From Marinagarivorans cellulosilyticus (GTDB lineage Bacteria; Pseudomonadota; Gammaproteobacteria; Pseudomonadales; Cellvibrionaceae): a stretch of DNA of 64,000 bases. The notes below the pieces were generated by a model that was given only the letters and a program-made list of their open reading frames with translations, ran no database searches and had not been told where the DNA came from. Position 1 is the first letter of the stretch, and every line of letters begins with the position of its first letter. The stretch is from the NCBI RefSeq assembly GCF_021655555.1, contig NZ_AP023086.1, positions 1,178,001 to 1,242,000 of the forward strand, read 5' to 3'. The translations under genes and the position numbers were made by a program. This document shows positions 8,788 to 17,447 of the stretch, piece by piece.

Positions 8788-9585
8788 ATGGATATAGATT
8801 TACCCCTCATTTTAATGGTCGCCGTTACTGTAACGGGTGTGATCTGGTTGTTGGATATCTTTGTCTTTGCGCGTAAACGTGAAAAGGAAGCTCGGGAGCC
8901 TGCGCTTGTAGAGTACTCAAAGTCTTTTTTTCCTGTTTTATTTTTGGTTTTCTTTTTGCGCTCCTTCTTGGTAGAACCGTTTCAAATTCCCTCTGGCTCG
9001 ATGATCCCTACATTGCAAGTCGGCGATTATATTGCGGTGAATAAGTTTTCCTATGGTGTACGTATGCCTGTTTTTAGGACAAAGCTTTTTAATGTAACAG
9101 AGCCTAAGCGCGGTGATGTTGTGGTCTTTTTCCCGCCGAATGAGGATCGCTATTTCATTAAGCGCTTAGTGGGATTACCCGGCGATAAAATTCGCTATGT
9201 GAATCACGAACTCTTCATCAATGGTGAAAAGCAGCAGTACGACGAGCTAACGGCTGAAGAGTTCGCCGATATACCAGGCTCTAAAGAGGAAAAATTGTGC
9301 AGTTATCGTGGTGATGTTCTCAAAGTGGTTAAGGAAACGCTTGGTGAAAAAGTGCACAATGTGCAAAAATGCACTCAACCATCAAGCTTGAGCATTAACG
9401 GTAGTTGGGTTGTTCCTGAAGGTCATTATTTTATGATGGGGGATAACCGAGATAATAGTCGAGATAGCCGTGTTTGGGGGGCTGTACCGGAGAAAAACTT
9501 AGTCGGTAAAGCCTTTGCTGTTTGGATGCATTGGCCTGAACTTGCCAGTTTGCCTAGCTTCAGCCGTAGTGGTGCAATTCAGTAA
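8788..9585 (+). CDS. lepB: Signal peptidase I
   Basis: This membrane-bound serine/lysine protease removes signal peptides from Sec- and Tat-exported proteins. Two N-terminal transmembrane segments (about 6-26 and 48-66) come before the catalytic motif PSGSMIPTL with the nucleophile Ser near 72. The general-base lysine is in YFIKRLVGLPGD (about 122-133), and the box MMGDNRDNSRDSR lies near 215. AAAAGGG lies just upstream of the ATG, 12 bases after lepA. The length of 265 is typical of Pseudomonas-type LepB. Confidence 0.97.
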   Translation: MDIDLPLILMVAVTVTGVIWLLDIFVFARKREKEAREPALVEYSKSFFPVLFLVFFLRSFLVEPFQIPSGSMIPTLQVGDYIAVNKFSYGVRMPVFRTKLFNVTEPKRGDVVVFFPPNEDRYFIKRLVGLPGDKIRYVNHELFINGEKQQYDELTAEEFADIPGSKEEKLCSYRGDVLKVVKETLGEKVHNVQKCTQPSSLSINGSWVVPEGHYFMMGDNRDNSRDSRVWGAVPEKNLVGKAFAVWMHWPELASLPSFSRSGAIQ

Positions 9586-9654
9586 TTGTGCTTTTAAATG
9601 AATGCACTGCGGCACACAATAATAATGATTGTATTTTGAATGAGTAGGTCAGTG

Positions 9655-10092
9655 ATGAATAACAAATCAAATCGATTACACCAATCACCCTTTAAACAGT
9701 CGGGCTACTCTGCTGCAGGTATTATTTTTGCGCTGTTACTGGCTACACTGTTATTTAAAGTCGCCTATGTTGTGGCGCCAGCTTATTACGATAATTACCT
9801 TGTGGTTGAAGGCCTAGAGGCGCTGGCAGAACGTCACCCTGATGATCTTAAAGATATTCGCAAAAGTGAAGTTAGTTCAGAGTTGAGCAAATATTACAGC
9901 CTTAACGGCGTGCGCAATGGTGTAATTACAAGTGCTTTAGAGGTCGAGCGTTTAAAAGAACGTACGATTATCAAAGTTGATTACGAAATTCGTACCAATT
10001 TTCTAGCTAATGCAGATATCGTTTTATCTTTTAAAAACCATTTAGATTCTTCAAAACCGGATGAATGTTGTACCCCGAGTGAAAAAAATTAA
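9655..10092 (+). CDS. DUF4845 membrane-anchored protein
   Basis: This protein of about 145 residues has one N-terminal transmembrane helix (about 16-38, AAGIIFALLLATLLFKVAYV). A small domain follows with APAYYDNYLVVEGLEAL, as in DUF4845 proteins found between lepB and rnc in Pseudomonads and relatives. An ATG at 9640 is also in frame; I prefer 9655 because AGTAGGT lies seven bases upstream of it. Its 3' end overlaps the start of rnc by 32 bases. The function is unknown; the conserved place next to signal peptidase suggests an envelope role. Confidence 0.8.
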   Translation: MNNKSNRLHQSPFKQSGYSAAGIIFALLLATLLFKVAYVVAPAYYDNYLVVEGLEALAERHPDDLKDIRKSEVSSELSKYYSLNGVRNGVITSALEVERLKERTIIKVDYEIRTNFLANADIVLSFKNHLDSSKPDECCTPSEKN

Positions 10093-10762
10093 TTTAGAAC
10101 GACTGCAAAAAAGACTGGGCTATCAGTTTGTTGATGCCCAGTTACTACATACCGCCCTGACACACCGTAGTTTCTCTGCAAATCATAATGAGCGCCTAGA
10201 GTTCCTGGGCGACTCCATCTTAAATTTCACCATTGCTGAAGCTTTATTTGAGCGTTTTCCGCAGGCGCGGGAAGGGCAGCTGAGCCGTTTGCGTGCCCTG
10301 ATGGTCAAAGGGGAAACCCTTGCTGAGATCGCGTTGGAATTTGATATCGGTAATAGCCTTAACCTTGGCGAAGGGGAATTGAAAAGCGGCGGGTTTCGGC
10401 GCGCGTCCATTCTTGCAGATGCCGTTGAGGCGATTATTGGTGCTGTTTATTTTGATGCCTCAATGGATGTGGTCAAGGGGTTGATTCTTACTTGGTTCGA
10501 GAAACGTTTAGCGTCGTTAAGCTTAGAGCTTAATTCAACCAAAGATGCTAAATCTATTTTGCAAGAGTGGCTACAAGGTAGAAAAAAAAACCTGCCGGCT
10601 TACGAGGTGATCAAAGTGGAAGGTGAACTTCACGACCAAGCATATACCGTAAGTTGTTCTGTTTCTGTGAGTAAAGAAGTGACGCACGGCACGGCGAGTA
10701 ATCGCAAAGCAGCAGAAAAAATGGCAGCGCAAGCAATGTTAGAGGTACTTAAAATTGGATAG
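10061..10762 (+). CDS. rnc: Ribonuclease III
   Basis: This double-strand-specific endoribonuclease matures rRNA and controls some mRNAs. The catalytic signature NERLEFLGDSIL is at about 43-54 and the second acidic cluster DAVEAIIGAVYFD at about 117-129. A C-terminal dsRNA-binding domain (about 158-230) ends in SNRKAAEKMAAQAML. The ATG at 10061 overlaps DUF4845. A GTG at 10079 would give 227 residues, close to the E. coli length, and is an equally possible start; neither has a strong ribosome site. Translational coupling to DUF4845 and era is likely. Confidence 0.96.
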   Translation: MNVVPRVKKINLERLQKRLGYQFVDAQLLHTALTHRSFSANHNERLEFLGDSILNFTIAEALFERFPQAREGQLSRLRALMVKGETLAEIALEFDIGNSLNLGEGELKSGGFRRASILADAVEAIIGAVYFDASMDVVKGLILTWFEKRLASLSLELNSTKDAKSILQEWLQGRKKNLPAYEVIKVEGELHDQAYTVSCSVSVSKEVTHGTASNRKAAEKMAAQAMLEVLKIG

Positions 10763-11663
10763 TGTCAGTTCGTTACCCGATACGCAATGTGGTTTTATTG
10801 CCATTGTCGGAAGGCCGAATGTTGGTAAGTCAACGCTGCTTAATCACTTGGTGAAGCAAAAAATTAGTATCACATCACGCAAGCCTCAAACAACTCGAAC
10901 CAATGTCTTGGGTATTCGCACGGAAGATGATGTGCAGATGATTTTTGTTGATACGCCGGGTCAGCATCATAGCCAAGATAAAGCCATCAACCGCTACATG
11001 AACCGCGTTGCCTCTTCGGCGGCAATGGATGTGGATCTGGTGATCTTTGTTGTTGAGCGCGACATTTGGACTGACGAAGATACTATTGTTCTTGAGCGCC
11101 TAGCCGCCTCCAGCTGCCCCGTAATTGTTGCGGTGAATAAAGTTGATAAGGTCGATGATAAATCTGCATTAATGCCAACGTTTGCAGCCATTGCTGAAAA
11201 AATTGACGCGGCTGAAATTATTCCGGTTTCTGCTCTGAAAGAGCAGAACCTTGATGTGTTAGAGCAAGAAATTGTCAAACGCTTGCCTGCTTGTGAGCAT
11301 ATATTTCCTGAAGACCAAGTTACCGATAAAAGTATGCGGTTTATGGCAGCGGAAATTGTGCGGGAAAAGATTATTCGCCAGCTTGGTGCCGAGTTACCTT
11401 ATCAGGTGGCGGTAGAGATCGAAGATTATGCGGATGAGGGCGATATCGTTCATATTAGTGCCGCCATTCTTACTGAGCGAGAGGGGCAAAAGCGTATAAT
11501 TATTGGTGATAAAGGCGATAGAATTAAGAAAATTGGCATAGATGCACGTAAAGACTTAGAAGCAATGCTTGATGTTAAGGTGATGCTAAAGTTGTGGGTG
11601 AAAGTTATGTCGGGTTGGTCTGACAGTGCACGCGCTTTGCGCAGCCTAGGGCTGGATCAGTAA
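10755..11663 (+). CDS. era: GTPase Era
   Basis: This essential GTPase assists 16S rRNA maturation and small-subunit assembly. G1 is GRPNVGKST (about 19-27), G3 is DTPGQH (about 65-70) and G4 is NKVD. The C-terminal KH domain contains RIIIGDKGDRIKKIGIDAR. The start must be the TTG at 10755, because no ATG or GTG lies in frame before the P-loop; AGAGGT sits about nine bases upstream. It overlaps rnc by eight bases, as in other genomes. The length of 302 is normal. Confidence 0.97.
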   Translation: MDSVSSLPDTQCGFIAIVGRPNVGKSTLLNHLVKQKISITSRKPQTTRTNVLGIRTEDDVQMIFVDTPGQHHSQDKAINRYMNRVASSAAMDVDLVIFVVERDIWTDEDTIVLERLAASSCPVIVAVNKVDKVDDKSALMPTFAAIAEKIDAAEIIPVSALKEQNLDVLEQEIVKRLPACEHIFPEDQVTDKSMRFMAAEIVREKIIRQLGAELPYQVAVEIEDYADEGDIVHISAAILTEREGQKRIIIGDKGDRIKKIGIDARKDLEAMLDVKVMLKLWVKVMSGWSDSARALRSLGLDQ

Positions 11664-11665
11664 TA

Positions 11666-12394
11666 GTGCGCATTGAGCTGCAGCCTGCTTTTTTACTGCA
11701 CTCGCGAAAAATCAGTGATAGTCGTTTACTGGTTGATTTCTTAACGCGCGACTTTGGTGTGGTGGGTGCCATTGCGCGAGCCCCCAGTAAAAAAAAGTCT
11801 GCTTTTTCGGTATTTTGCCCAGCGCTGGTTTCTTGGGTGGGGGGCAAGCCGCTAAAAACTTTAACGGATTACGAGCTGGCACAGCATGGCCCCCCGGCAA
11901 TGTTTGGCCATGCGTTATATTGCGGTTTTTATATTAATGAATTACTACAGCGTTTGATGCCGAAAGGTGAGTCCTGCCCTGCTGTGTACGATACCTACAA
12001 AAAAACACTCGGTCACCTAAACGCAATTTCACGGGCTGAGCCTAGCGGTAATGTGCTTATTCAAGTGGAGCCTTTATTGCGCGAACTTGAGTTGCTCGTC
12101 CTTGAGGAATTGGGGTATTTAGTAGATTTTAGTGCGGATGCTAATACTGGCGAGCCGCTTGAAAAAAATAAAAGTTATTATTTAGATATTCACTCGGGTT
12201 TTAGTGAGGCGGGTAATCCCGCGTGGCCTGTTTTTGATGGAGCGGTTATTGCTGCAATGGCCGAGCGAAATTTTACGGATAACCGACACCGTAGCGCGAT
12301 GAAGCGAATGATGCGCATATTGCTATTGCCATTACTGGGTAGTAAACCGCTGAAAAGCCGAGAGTTATTTGCTGGACACTTAAACCACGCTTGA
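11666..12394 (+). CDS. recO: DNA repair protein RecO
   Basis: This 242-residue protein works with RecF and RecR to load RecA on SSB-coated single strands. The N-terminal OB-fold begins RIELQPAFLLHSRKISDSRLLVDFLTRD-like, written here from residue 2. The middle has the typical YCGFYINELLQRLMPKGE. The C-terminal helical half lacks an obvious zinc-binding Cys set, as in other gammaproteobacterial RecO. It begins with a GTG two bases after the era stop. In many relatives pdxJ follows recO; here a dienelactone hydrolase gene takes that place. Confidence 0.93.
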   Translation: MRIELQPAFLLHSRKISDSRLLVDFLTRDFGVVGAIARAPSKKKSAFSVFCPALVSWVGGKPLKTLTDYELAQHGPPAMFGHALYCGFYINELLQRLMPKGESCPAVYDTYKKTLGHLNAISRAEPSGNVLIQVEPLLRELELLVLEELGYLVDFSADANTGEPLEKNKSYYLDIHSGFSEAGNPAWPVFDGAVIAAMAERNFTDNRHRSAMKRMMRILLLPLLGSKPLKSRELFAGHLNHA

Positions 12395-12411
12395 TTTGTA
12401 GAGACGACTTA

Positions 12412-13149
12412 ATGATTACTCAAAATGAATTTGTTCAACTGCCTACCCCTACTGGTCTTATGCAGGCTCAGGTTTTTCGCCCTGCTATTGAGGGGAAATT
12501 TCCATGTATTATTTTTTATTCTGAAATTTTCCAAATTACTGCACCGATTGCGCGCTCTGCCAATATTCTTGCTGGCTTGGGTTTTGTTGTTGTTGTACCT
12601 GAAGTTTTTCACGAGCTAAACCCTATGGGTACAGTGCTTGGGTACGATGATGCGGGTAAAGACAAAGGCAATAACGATAAATGGGCAAAGCCGCTAGAAG
12701 GGCATGATAGCGACACCCAGGCAATTGTTAACTTTGCGGCAGCTCAAGATTACTGCACTGGAAATGTTGGTGCGATGGGGGTTTGTATTGGTGGTCACCT
12801 TGCGTTCCGCGCTGCATTAAATCCAAGCATCAAGGCCGCTTTTTGTTTGTACCCTACCGATATTCACAGCGATACCTTGCCAAGTGCCCAAGGCAATAAT
12901 TCCTTTGAGCGCACGCAAGATATTGCTGGTGAAGTCTATGTGGTATTTGGTAAGCAAGATCCGCACGTACCTTTAGAGGGGCGGCAAAAGTTGTATCAGC
13001 ACTTTCAAACGGTTGGTTTGAATTACATTTGGCAAGAAGTTAATGCTCAGCATGCATTTATGCGCGATGAAGGTGAACGCTATGACCCTGCGTTAGCTTT
13101 AGAAATGTACCTAAAAGCGCAGCAATTTTTTCAGCGCACCCTTGCTTAG
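12412..13149 (+). CDS. Dienelactone hydrolase family protein
   Basis: This alpha/beta hydrolase has about 245 residues. A Cys-Asp-His triad is visible: nucleophile Cys125 in GVCIGGH, Asp183 in FGKQDP and His214 in QHAFM. This is the dienelactone-hydrolase arrangement, and the length fits. Substrates of such uncharacterised members vary, so the exact ester or lactone cannot be named. The ATG at 12412 is preferred over an upstream reading that would overlap recO. Expression may be coupled to recO, 17 bases away. A strong terminator lies 40 bases downstream. Confidence 0.85.
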   Translation: MITQNEFVQLPTPTGLMQAQVFRPAIEGKFPCIIFYSEIFQITAPIARSANILAGLGFVVVVPEVFHELNPMGTVLGYDDAGKDKGNNDKWAKPLEGHDSDTQAIVNFAAAQDYCTGNVGAMGVCIGGHLAFRAALNPSIKAAFCLYPTDIHSDTLPSAQGNNSFERTQDIAGEVYVVFGKQDPHVPLEGRQKLYQHFQTVGLNYIWQEVNAQHAFMRDEGERYDPALALEMYLKAQQFFQRTLA

Positions 13150-13190
13150 CTAGGGGGGGGGAGAGCTGGGCTCAATAAGCGAGCTTGCAT

Positions 13191-13217
13191 AAAAAAACCA
13201 CCTTTCGGTGGTTTTTT
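13191..13217. terminator. Bidirectional rho-independent terminator
   Basis: A7, a CCACC/GGTGG stem with a TTTC loop, then T6. It sits between the convergent dienelactone hydrolase (+) and DUF1552 (-) genes and can serve both strands. Confidence 0.85.
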
Positions 13218-13241
13218 GCGTTATGTACTGGTGCTAAAAAG

Positions 13242-14528
13242 CTAAGCGACAATCCCGCTGATAGGGCCTGCACCGTTACCGTATTGCGGATAATCCGCTG
13301 CATCTAATGGAATGCCCAGCGCATCGGCAATGGTATCAAAGAGTGGATTCCAGAAGGCTCCACCCATGTTGATTGCTTGCCCGCCTTTAACCAAGCCACC
13401 AGCTAATACAACGGGCATGCGCGCGTTATCGTGGGCCGAGCCGTTGCCCATATCGCTGGTTAGGTAAATTAAAGTATTGTCGAGTAACGTGCGGCCATCG
13501 GTATCCGGTGCGGATGCCAATAAATTCATCAGATACACCATTTGCTCAGAAAACCAAGCGCGACCTTGCGGGTTCTTTAAGTGGTTGTTGTAGCCATGTT
13601 GTGCGTCATGCCAGGTGAAGCCTGTTGGCAATACTACATCGGCCTGAGAGTGGCCAAAGCTGAAAGTAGCTACGCGAGTTAAATCACACTTAAAAGCAAG
13701 CGCTATGAGATCCATGCTTAGGCGCGTTCGTAATTCTGTGGCTGCACCGGTTAAGGCATCGTTATCCAGTAGTTCGGTATCGGTAATAGCGCCATCCCAA
13801 AATGGTCGAGTGCAGGCTGCACCCCCGCTGGCTGAAGCTGCGCGTTGAATTCGCTCGCTCATCGCTTGAATGGAGTCCGCGTGTAGATCTAGGCGATCTC
13901 GCTGCGTGGCATTCATATCTTTTTTAAATTCATTCAGCATTTTTAGGTTTGCACCAAAAATGCCTTGTCGGCGTATGGTCGTCCAGTCGCGCTCGCCTTC
14001 GCCTAGGGCTTCCGGGAACATGCGGTCGTAAACTTTGACGGGGTTTAAATCAAAGGGGATACCATTACCGTTAATGCGTGACAAGCTGCCTTGTGGGTAG
14101 GCTGCTAAGTGTAATGATTTAAATGGTGTCTCTGCGCCAATGGTATTGGCCGCGTAAATATCGAGCGAGGTTTTTTTATCGTTCGCAATGCAGTAGTGGT
14201 GTGGCCCGTGGCCACCTTGGCCGTCGAGTCCGTCAATAAAAACACAGTGCTCACGTATGCCATTAATGCCCAGCGGTGCACTACCTTGTGGCAAGGTGAA
14301 ATCGCTGCCTTCGCCTTTGGCATGCCAGTTATTGGGGTGGGCGCCATTGGTGATGTGGATAGTGATAAAGCGTTTTGGGGCTGGCCCTTCCTGAGCAAGT
14401 GCGCCGCGACTCCAGAGCATATTCGCCCCAAGTAACCCGCTGTTTAATGCCGCAGACGACAAGCCCATTTTAGCCGCGCTTTTAAAGAAAGAGCGACGGC
14501 TACCGATTGCAAATTGATGTTTTTTCAT
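13242..14528 (-). CDS. Tat-exported DUF1552 protein
   Basis: This protein of about 428 residues begins with a twin-arginine signal, SRRSFFKSA (about 10-18), with a hydrophobic stretch and an AQA-like cleavage site near 46. The body matches DUF1552: FITIHITNGAHPNNW, many His/Gly-rich stretches (GGHGPHHYC) and TWHDAQHGYNNHL. DUF1552 proteins are abundant in Planctomycetes and Myxobacteria next to DUF1592 cytochrome-like proteins, as here; the biochemical role is unknown. The ATG at 14528 places the Arg pair correctly. It lies 16 bases downstream of the large heme lipoprotein gene, so one operon is very likely. Confidence 0.88.
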   Translation of the reverse strand: MKKHQFAIGSRRSFFKSAAKMGLSSAALNSGLLGANMLWSRGALAQEGPAPKRFITIHITNGAHPNNWHAKGEGSDFTLPQGSAPLGINGIREHCVFIDGLDGQGGHGPHHYCIANDKKTSLDIYAANTIGAETPFKSLHLAAYPQGSLSRINGNGIPFDLNPVKVYDRMFPEALGEGERDWTTIRRQGIFGANLKMLNEFKKDMNATQRDRLDLHADSIQAMSERIQRAASASGGAACTRPFWDGAITDTELLDNDALTGAATELRTRLSMDLIALAFKCDLTRVATFSFGHSQADVVLPTGFTWHDAQHGYNNHLKNPQGRAWFSEQMVYLMNLLASAPDTDGRTLLDNTLIYLTSDMGNGSAHDNARMPVVLAGGLVKGGQAINMGGAFWNPLFDTIADALGIPLDAADYPQYGNGAGPISGIVA

Positions 14529-14544
14529 GAGTCTAGGCCTTCGC

Positions 14545-17127
14545 TTATCGGTTAAGTTCTTTGCGGTAGCGCACAAGCTTTAGTGCACCTAATTGCTTAA
14601 GAATTTCTTTAGGGTTGTTGTCCGCTGCAATCATGGCGGCGGTAATGTCGTCAATTGAGCAGCTGTAATCAGCATGTTCTTGCTCGGTGAGGGCGCCTAA
14701 ATCTTCGTTGTCTTCATCGATAACTTCGTGCCCTGTGCCCATGGCAAAACGGAATAAGTTTTGTGCAAAGCAGTGCTTCGCGCTATCCAAATTGGCTAGT
14801 GAATGCGAAAGCTCTTTGGCGCCGTAAAAAGATAAGCTTGCGCCATCGCCAGCATAGCTTAAGCCAATCAGTTCGCCGCTGGCATCAACCATCAGACCGT
14901 TGCGGTCGATATCCTGATGACGGCCAATGGTGTCGAAATCTTCCATGCCAAAGCCCAGTGGGTTGATGATTTCTTTGTGGCAGGCTTGGCAGGAACCCTC
15001 TTTGGTGAGTTCGTGGTAGCGCTCGCGGTTAGTGATATGACCACCTTCCCACAAACTGGCTAGTTCAGCGGCTGCCGCCTCGCGATCTACAACAACACCA
15101 GGTGGTGGTGGTGGGATATCTTGGCACAATAGACGCTCGCGAACGGCTCCTGCGCGACGAATAGGTGAGGTCTCGTCGTTGTTGCCATAGGTCGTCATGA
15201 AAGCGCCGGTAGTAAGAATGCCACCGCGGTTTGCGCCGCCGTCAATCTTGGTAAATGCATTGCTGTTAGCACCGGTTAAACCGTAATAACTGGCTAGTGT
15301 TGCGTTGGCGAAGGTGTAATCAGCTGCAAAGAACTGATCAATCGCTTGGTTATCATCAAGTACAACATGAGTGAAAAGCTCGCGAACCTCCTGAACCATT
15401 GCTTGGCGAATTTCCTCGGTGAGCTCTGGGTATTTAGCGGGGTCTTTGGCTTCTCTTAGTGCGCCGTCGGTGCCTAACCATTGAGCAGCAAAATTGCCGA
15501 GATGTGCTTTGGCCCGTGGCGACTCAAGAAGGCGACCGACTTGTGCGGCAATTTGCGCTTCGGTATCGAGTTCGCTATTTTCTGCGGCTGCCATTAGCGC
15601 TGCGTCAGGTGTGCTGCCGGTATAGGTGTATGCAAGGTAGGTAGCGATTTCGTATGGGGTTAGTGCGTAGGCATCCAAATCTGGTGCGTTTTCTTGCAGC
15701 TTAGCTTCGCCGTAAGTCACGGTGTGAACTTCAAGGTAGGATTCATCATAATTTTGGCTGCGGATATCCAGTGCAATGCGCGTACCGTGGTGGCCGCTAA
15801 TACCTGGGAAGTAAACCTTAATTGTGCGGTATTCGGCCCAATCAACAAGCACTTCATGAGAAAAACTATTTACTGCAACGGTCATTTTGGGCACGGTGCC
15901 GCCAATGGTGGTGCCTTTAACTTTGATTTCCATAAGCGTGCCGGCACCCGTGTAGGAAAGGTGCTTTTCAAGCTTGGCTTCTTGCCTATCGCGTGAGCGC
16001 ACTTTCCAAGCGCCGTCTAAGTCGCCGGCTTCACCGAAGTTGTGCTGTAGGTCTGTTGCTTTAAGTTCGGTAGTGGTGCCAGTAAAGACATATTGACTGC
16101 CATCGTATTCGCCTTGTGATACGGCTATACCTTGCTCTGAGCGGTACAAAAACGCGGGAGATGAAAGCACGGCGGTGAGTGCCATTTCGATACCGTTGTT
16201 AATGTCGCCATCAATAAAGCCTTCACCAAACAGGCTAGATATTGCGGTGATTTCTTCGCGGTTTAGCGGGCGGCGGAAGGCTGTTTTAGCAAAACCTTGA
16301 GTAAAGGCCGCAGCGCATTGCTCGGATGTAGTGTTATCGCAATTAACGATGCCGTTAAATCCGCGGGCTTTTGACCAGGCTGCAATTTGCTCGGCAGCGA
16401 TAAGGTAGCTATCAACGTGGACCTCGGTGACGCTTGCGCCCACGTTATTGCTAAAGCCGTGAATGTAGGTGTCATCTGGCAGGCTATTGCTGATCTCAAA
16501 ATCAATGCCGACAAGATCCTCTATGGTGTTTTGGTATTCATCGCGGGTCAGTAGCTTGAGCTGGCGGGCGCCATAGGTGACGCGATCGTCACAGATGTTA
16601 CCTTTATAGGTAAGTGTTGGTGTTGAGCTAGAGCTTTGCGTTGCCCAAGTATCAATATAGGCGGCAATGTCGGCGGCGCATTGCTCGTCGCAGCTGCCCG
16701 GGGCAAGTGGGTCTGGCATGTAGCGGTAAATGTATTCAGCCAGCGGCATATCGCCAAGGTCGTCTTTGCTGTAGTTGTAGCTGGATTTACCGGCCGTAAT
16801 GATGGCGACTGGGCCATTGCCATCGTCGCTGTGGCAGCCGGTACAGTTTAGTTTTTCGTTTTTATAATTGTCGGTGTAATAAATACGACCACGACTTGCA
16901 TCACCAACGGGGAAGCTCAGGGTTTGTTCTGATGAGCTAGCTGCACTGCTGGAGCTAGCGGGAAGGCTGCTGGAGCTATTATTGATCACAGAGCTAGAGC
17001 TGGCAGGAGCGCTGCTGACTTCACTAGAGCTAGAGATAGGTGTGGAGCTAGAACTGCCTTCTTCGGTGGTGGCAACACATGCACTAAGCAATGTAGCACT
17101 AAAAGCAAGTAGGAGTGGGCGATGCAT
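14545..17127 (-). CDS. DUF1592/PSD-type c-heme lipoprotein with poly-Ser linker and CBM-like insert
   Basis: This protein has 860 residues. The lipobox LLSAC ends near residue 17, and a Ser-rich linker (about 24-68) follows. A c-type heme site CTGCH lies near 94. The DUF1587/DUF1595-like part starts around TRDEYQNTIEDLVGIDF. A beta-rich insert (about 345-480, with AGTLMEIKVKGTTIGGTVP) resembles calcium-dependent xylan-binding modules. DUF1592/DUF1588/DUF1585 segments close the protein, with a second heme site CQACH near 712 followed by NPLGFGMEDFD. Such PSD proteins are typical of Planctomycetes. The poly-Ser linker is a habit of Cellvibrionales surface enzymes. It is inferred to be a cell-surface redox or carbohydrate-acting protein; the reaction is unknown. 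Confidence 0.85.
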   Translation of the reverse strand: MHRPLLLAFSATLLSACVATTEEGSSSSTPISSSSEVSSAPASSSSVINNSSSSLPASSSSAASSSEQTLSFPVGDASRGRIYYTDNYKNEKLNCTGCHSDDGNGPVAIITAGKSSYNYSKDDLGDMPLAEYIYRYMPDPLAPGSCDEQCAADIAAYIDTWATQSSSSTPTLTYKGNICDDRVTYGARQLKLLTRDEYQNTIEDLVGIDFEISNSLPDDTYIHGFSNNVGASVTEVHVDSYLIAAEQIAAWSKARGFNGIVNCDNTTSEQCAAAFTQGFAKTAFRRPLNREEITAISSLFGEGFIDGDINNGIEMALTAVLSSPAFLYRSEQGIAVSQGEYDGSQYVFTGTTTELKATDLQHNFGEAGDLDGAWKVRSRDRQEAKLEKHLSYTGAGTLMEIKVKGTTIGGTVPKMTVAVNSFSHEVLVDWAEYRTIKVYFPGISGHHGTRIALDIRSQNYDESYLEVHTVTYGEAKLQENAPDLDAYALTPYEIATYLAYTYTGSTPDAALMAAAENSELDTEAQIAAQVGRLLESPRAKAHLGNFAAQWLGTDGALREAKDPAKYPELTEEIRQAMVQEVRELFTHVVLDDNQAIDQFFAADYTFANATLASYYGLTGANSNAFTKIDGGANRGGILTTGAFMTTYGNNDETSPIRRAGAVRERLLCQDIPPPPPGVVVDREAAAAELASLWEGGHITNRERYHELTKEGSCQACHKEIINPLGFGMEDFDTIGRHQDIDRNGLMVDASGELIGLSYAGDGASLSFYGAKELSHSLANLDSAKHCFAQNLFRFAMGTGHEVIDEDNEDLGALTEQEHADYSCSIDDITAAMIAADNNPKEILKQLGALKLVRYRKELNR

Positions 17128-17447
17128 TATGAACCCTCAAATAGGTGTAATCGATATCATTGCCCATTTTAAACCCAAAACTTATTGTTTTTTAGTACTG
17201 CAAAGTATTAATGATACGTTTGTTTGATGTTTTATGGATAATTGCGATTGGTCTCACAAAGTGGCGCATGCGTCCTTTTGACTGTGCGTATTCGGAGTGA
17301 TTTGGGCGTGGAGGGCGTTGTTTGTCTAGTAGGATTATTCTGCCTGCGCATGGTTTGTGGTTATTGCGTATAATCGCGCCCCTGTTATTTATTCATTTCC
17401 AATGTATCGCGATGTTGGCAGGTTAGTGTCGACCAAGGTTTAAAATT
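17128..17447. other. Divergent control region between the heme lipoprotein gene and aroC
   Basis: This region of 320 bp has no gene. A TATAAT hexamer at 17369-17374 is a possible -10 for aroC, but no good -35 accompanies it. The region between 17150 and 17230 is AT-rich and probably holds the leftward promoter. A GCGCATGCG palindrome lies near 17264-17272. Confidence 0.4.
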
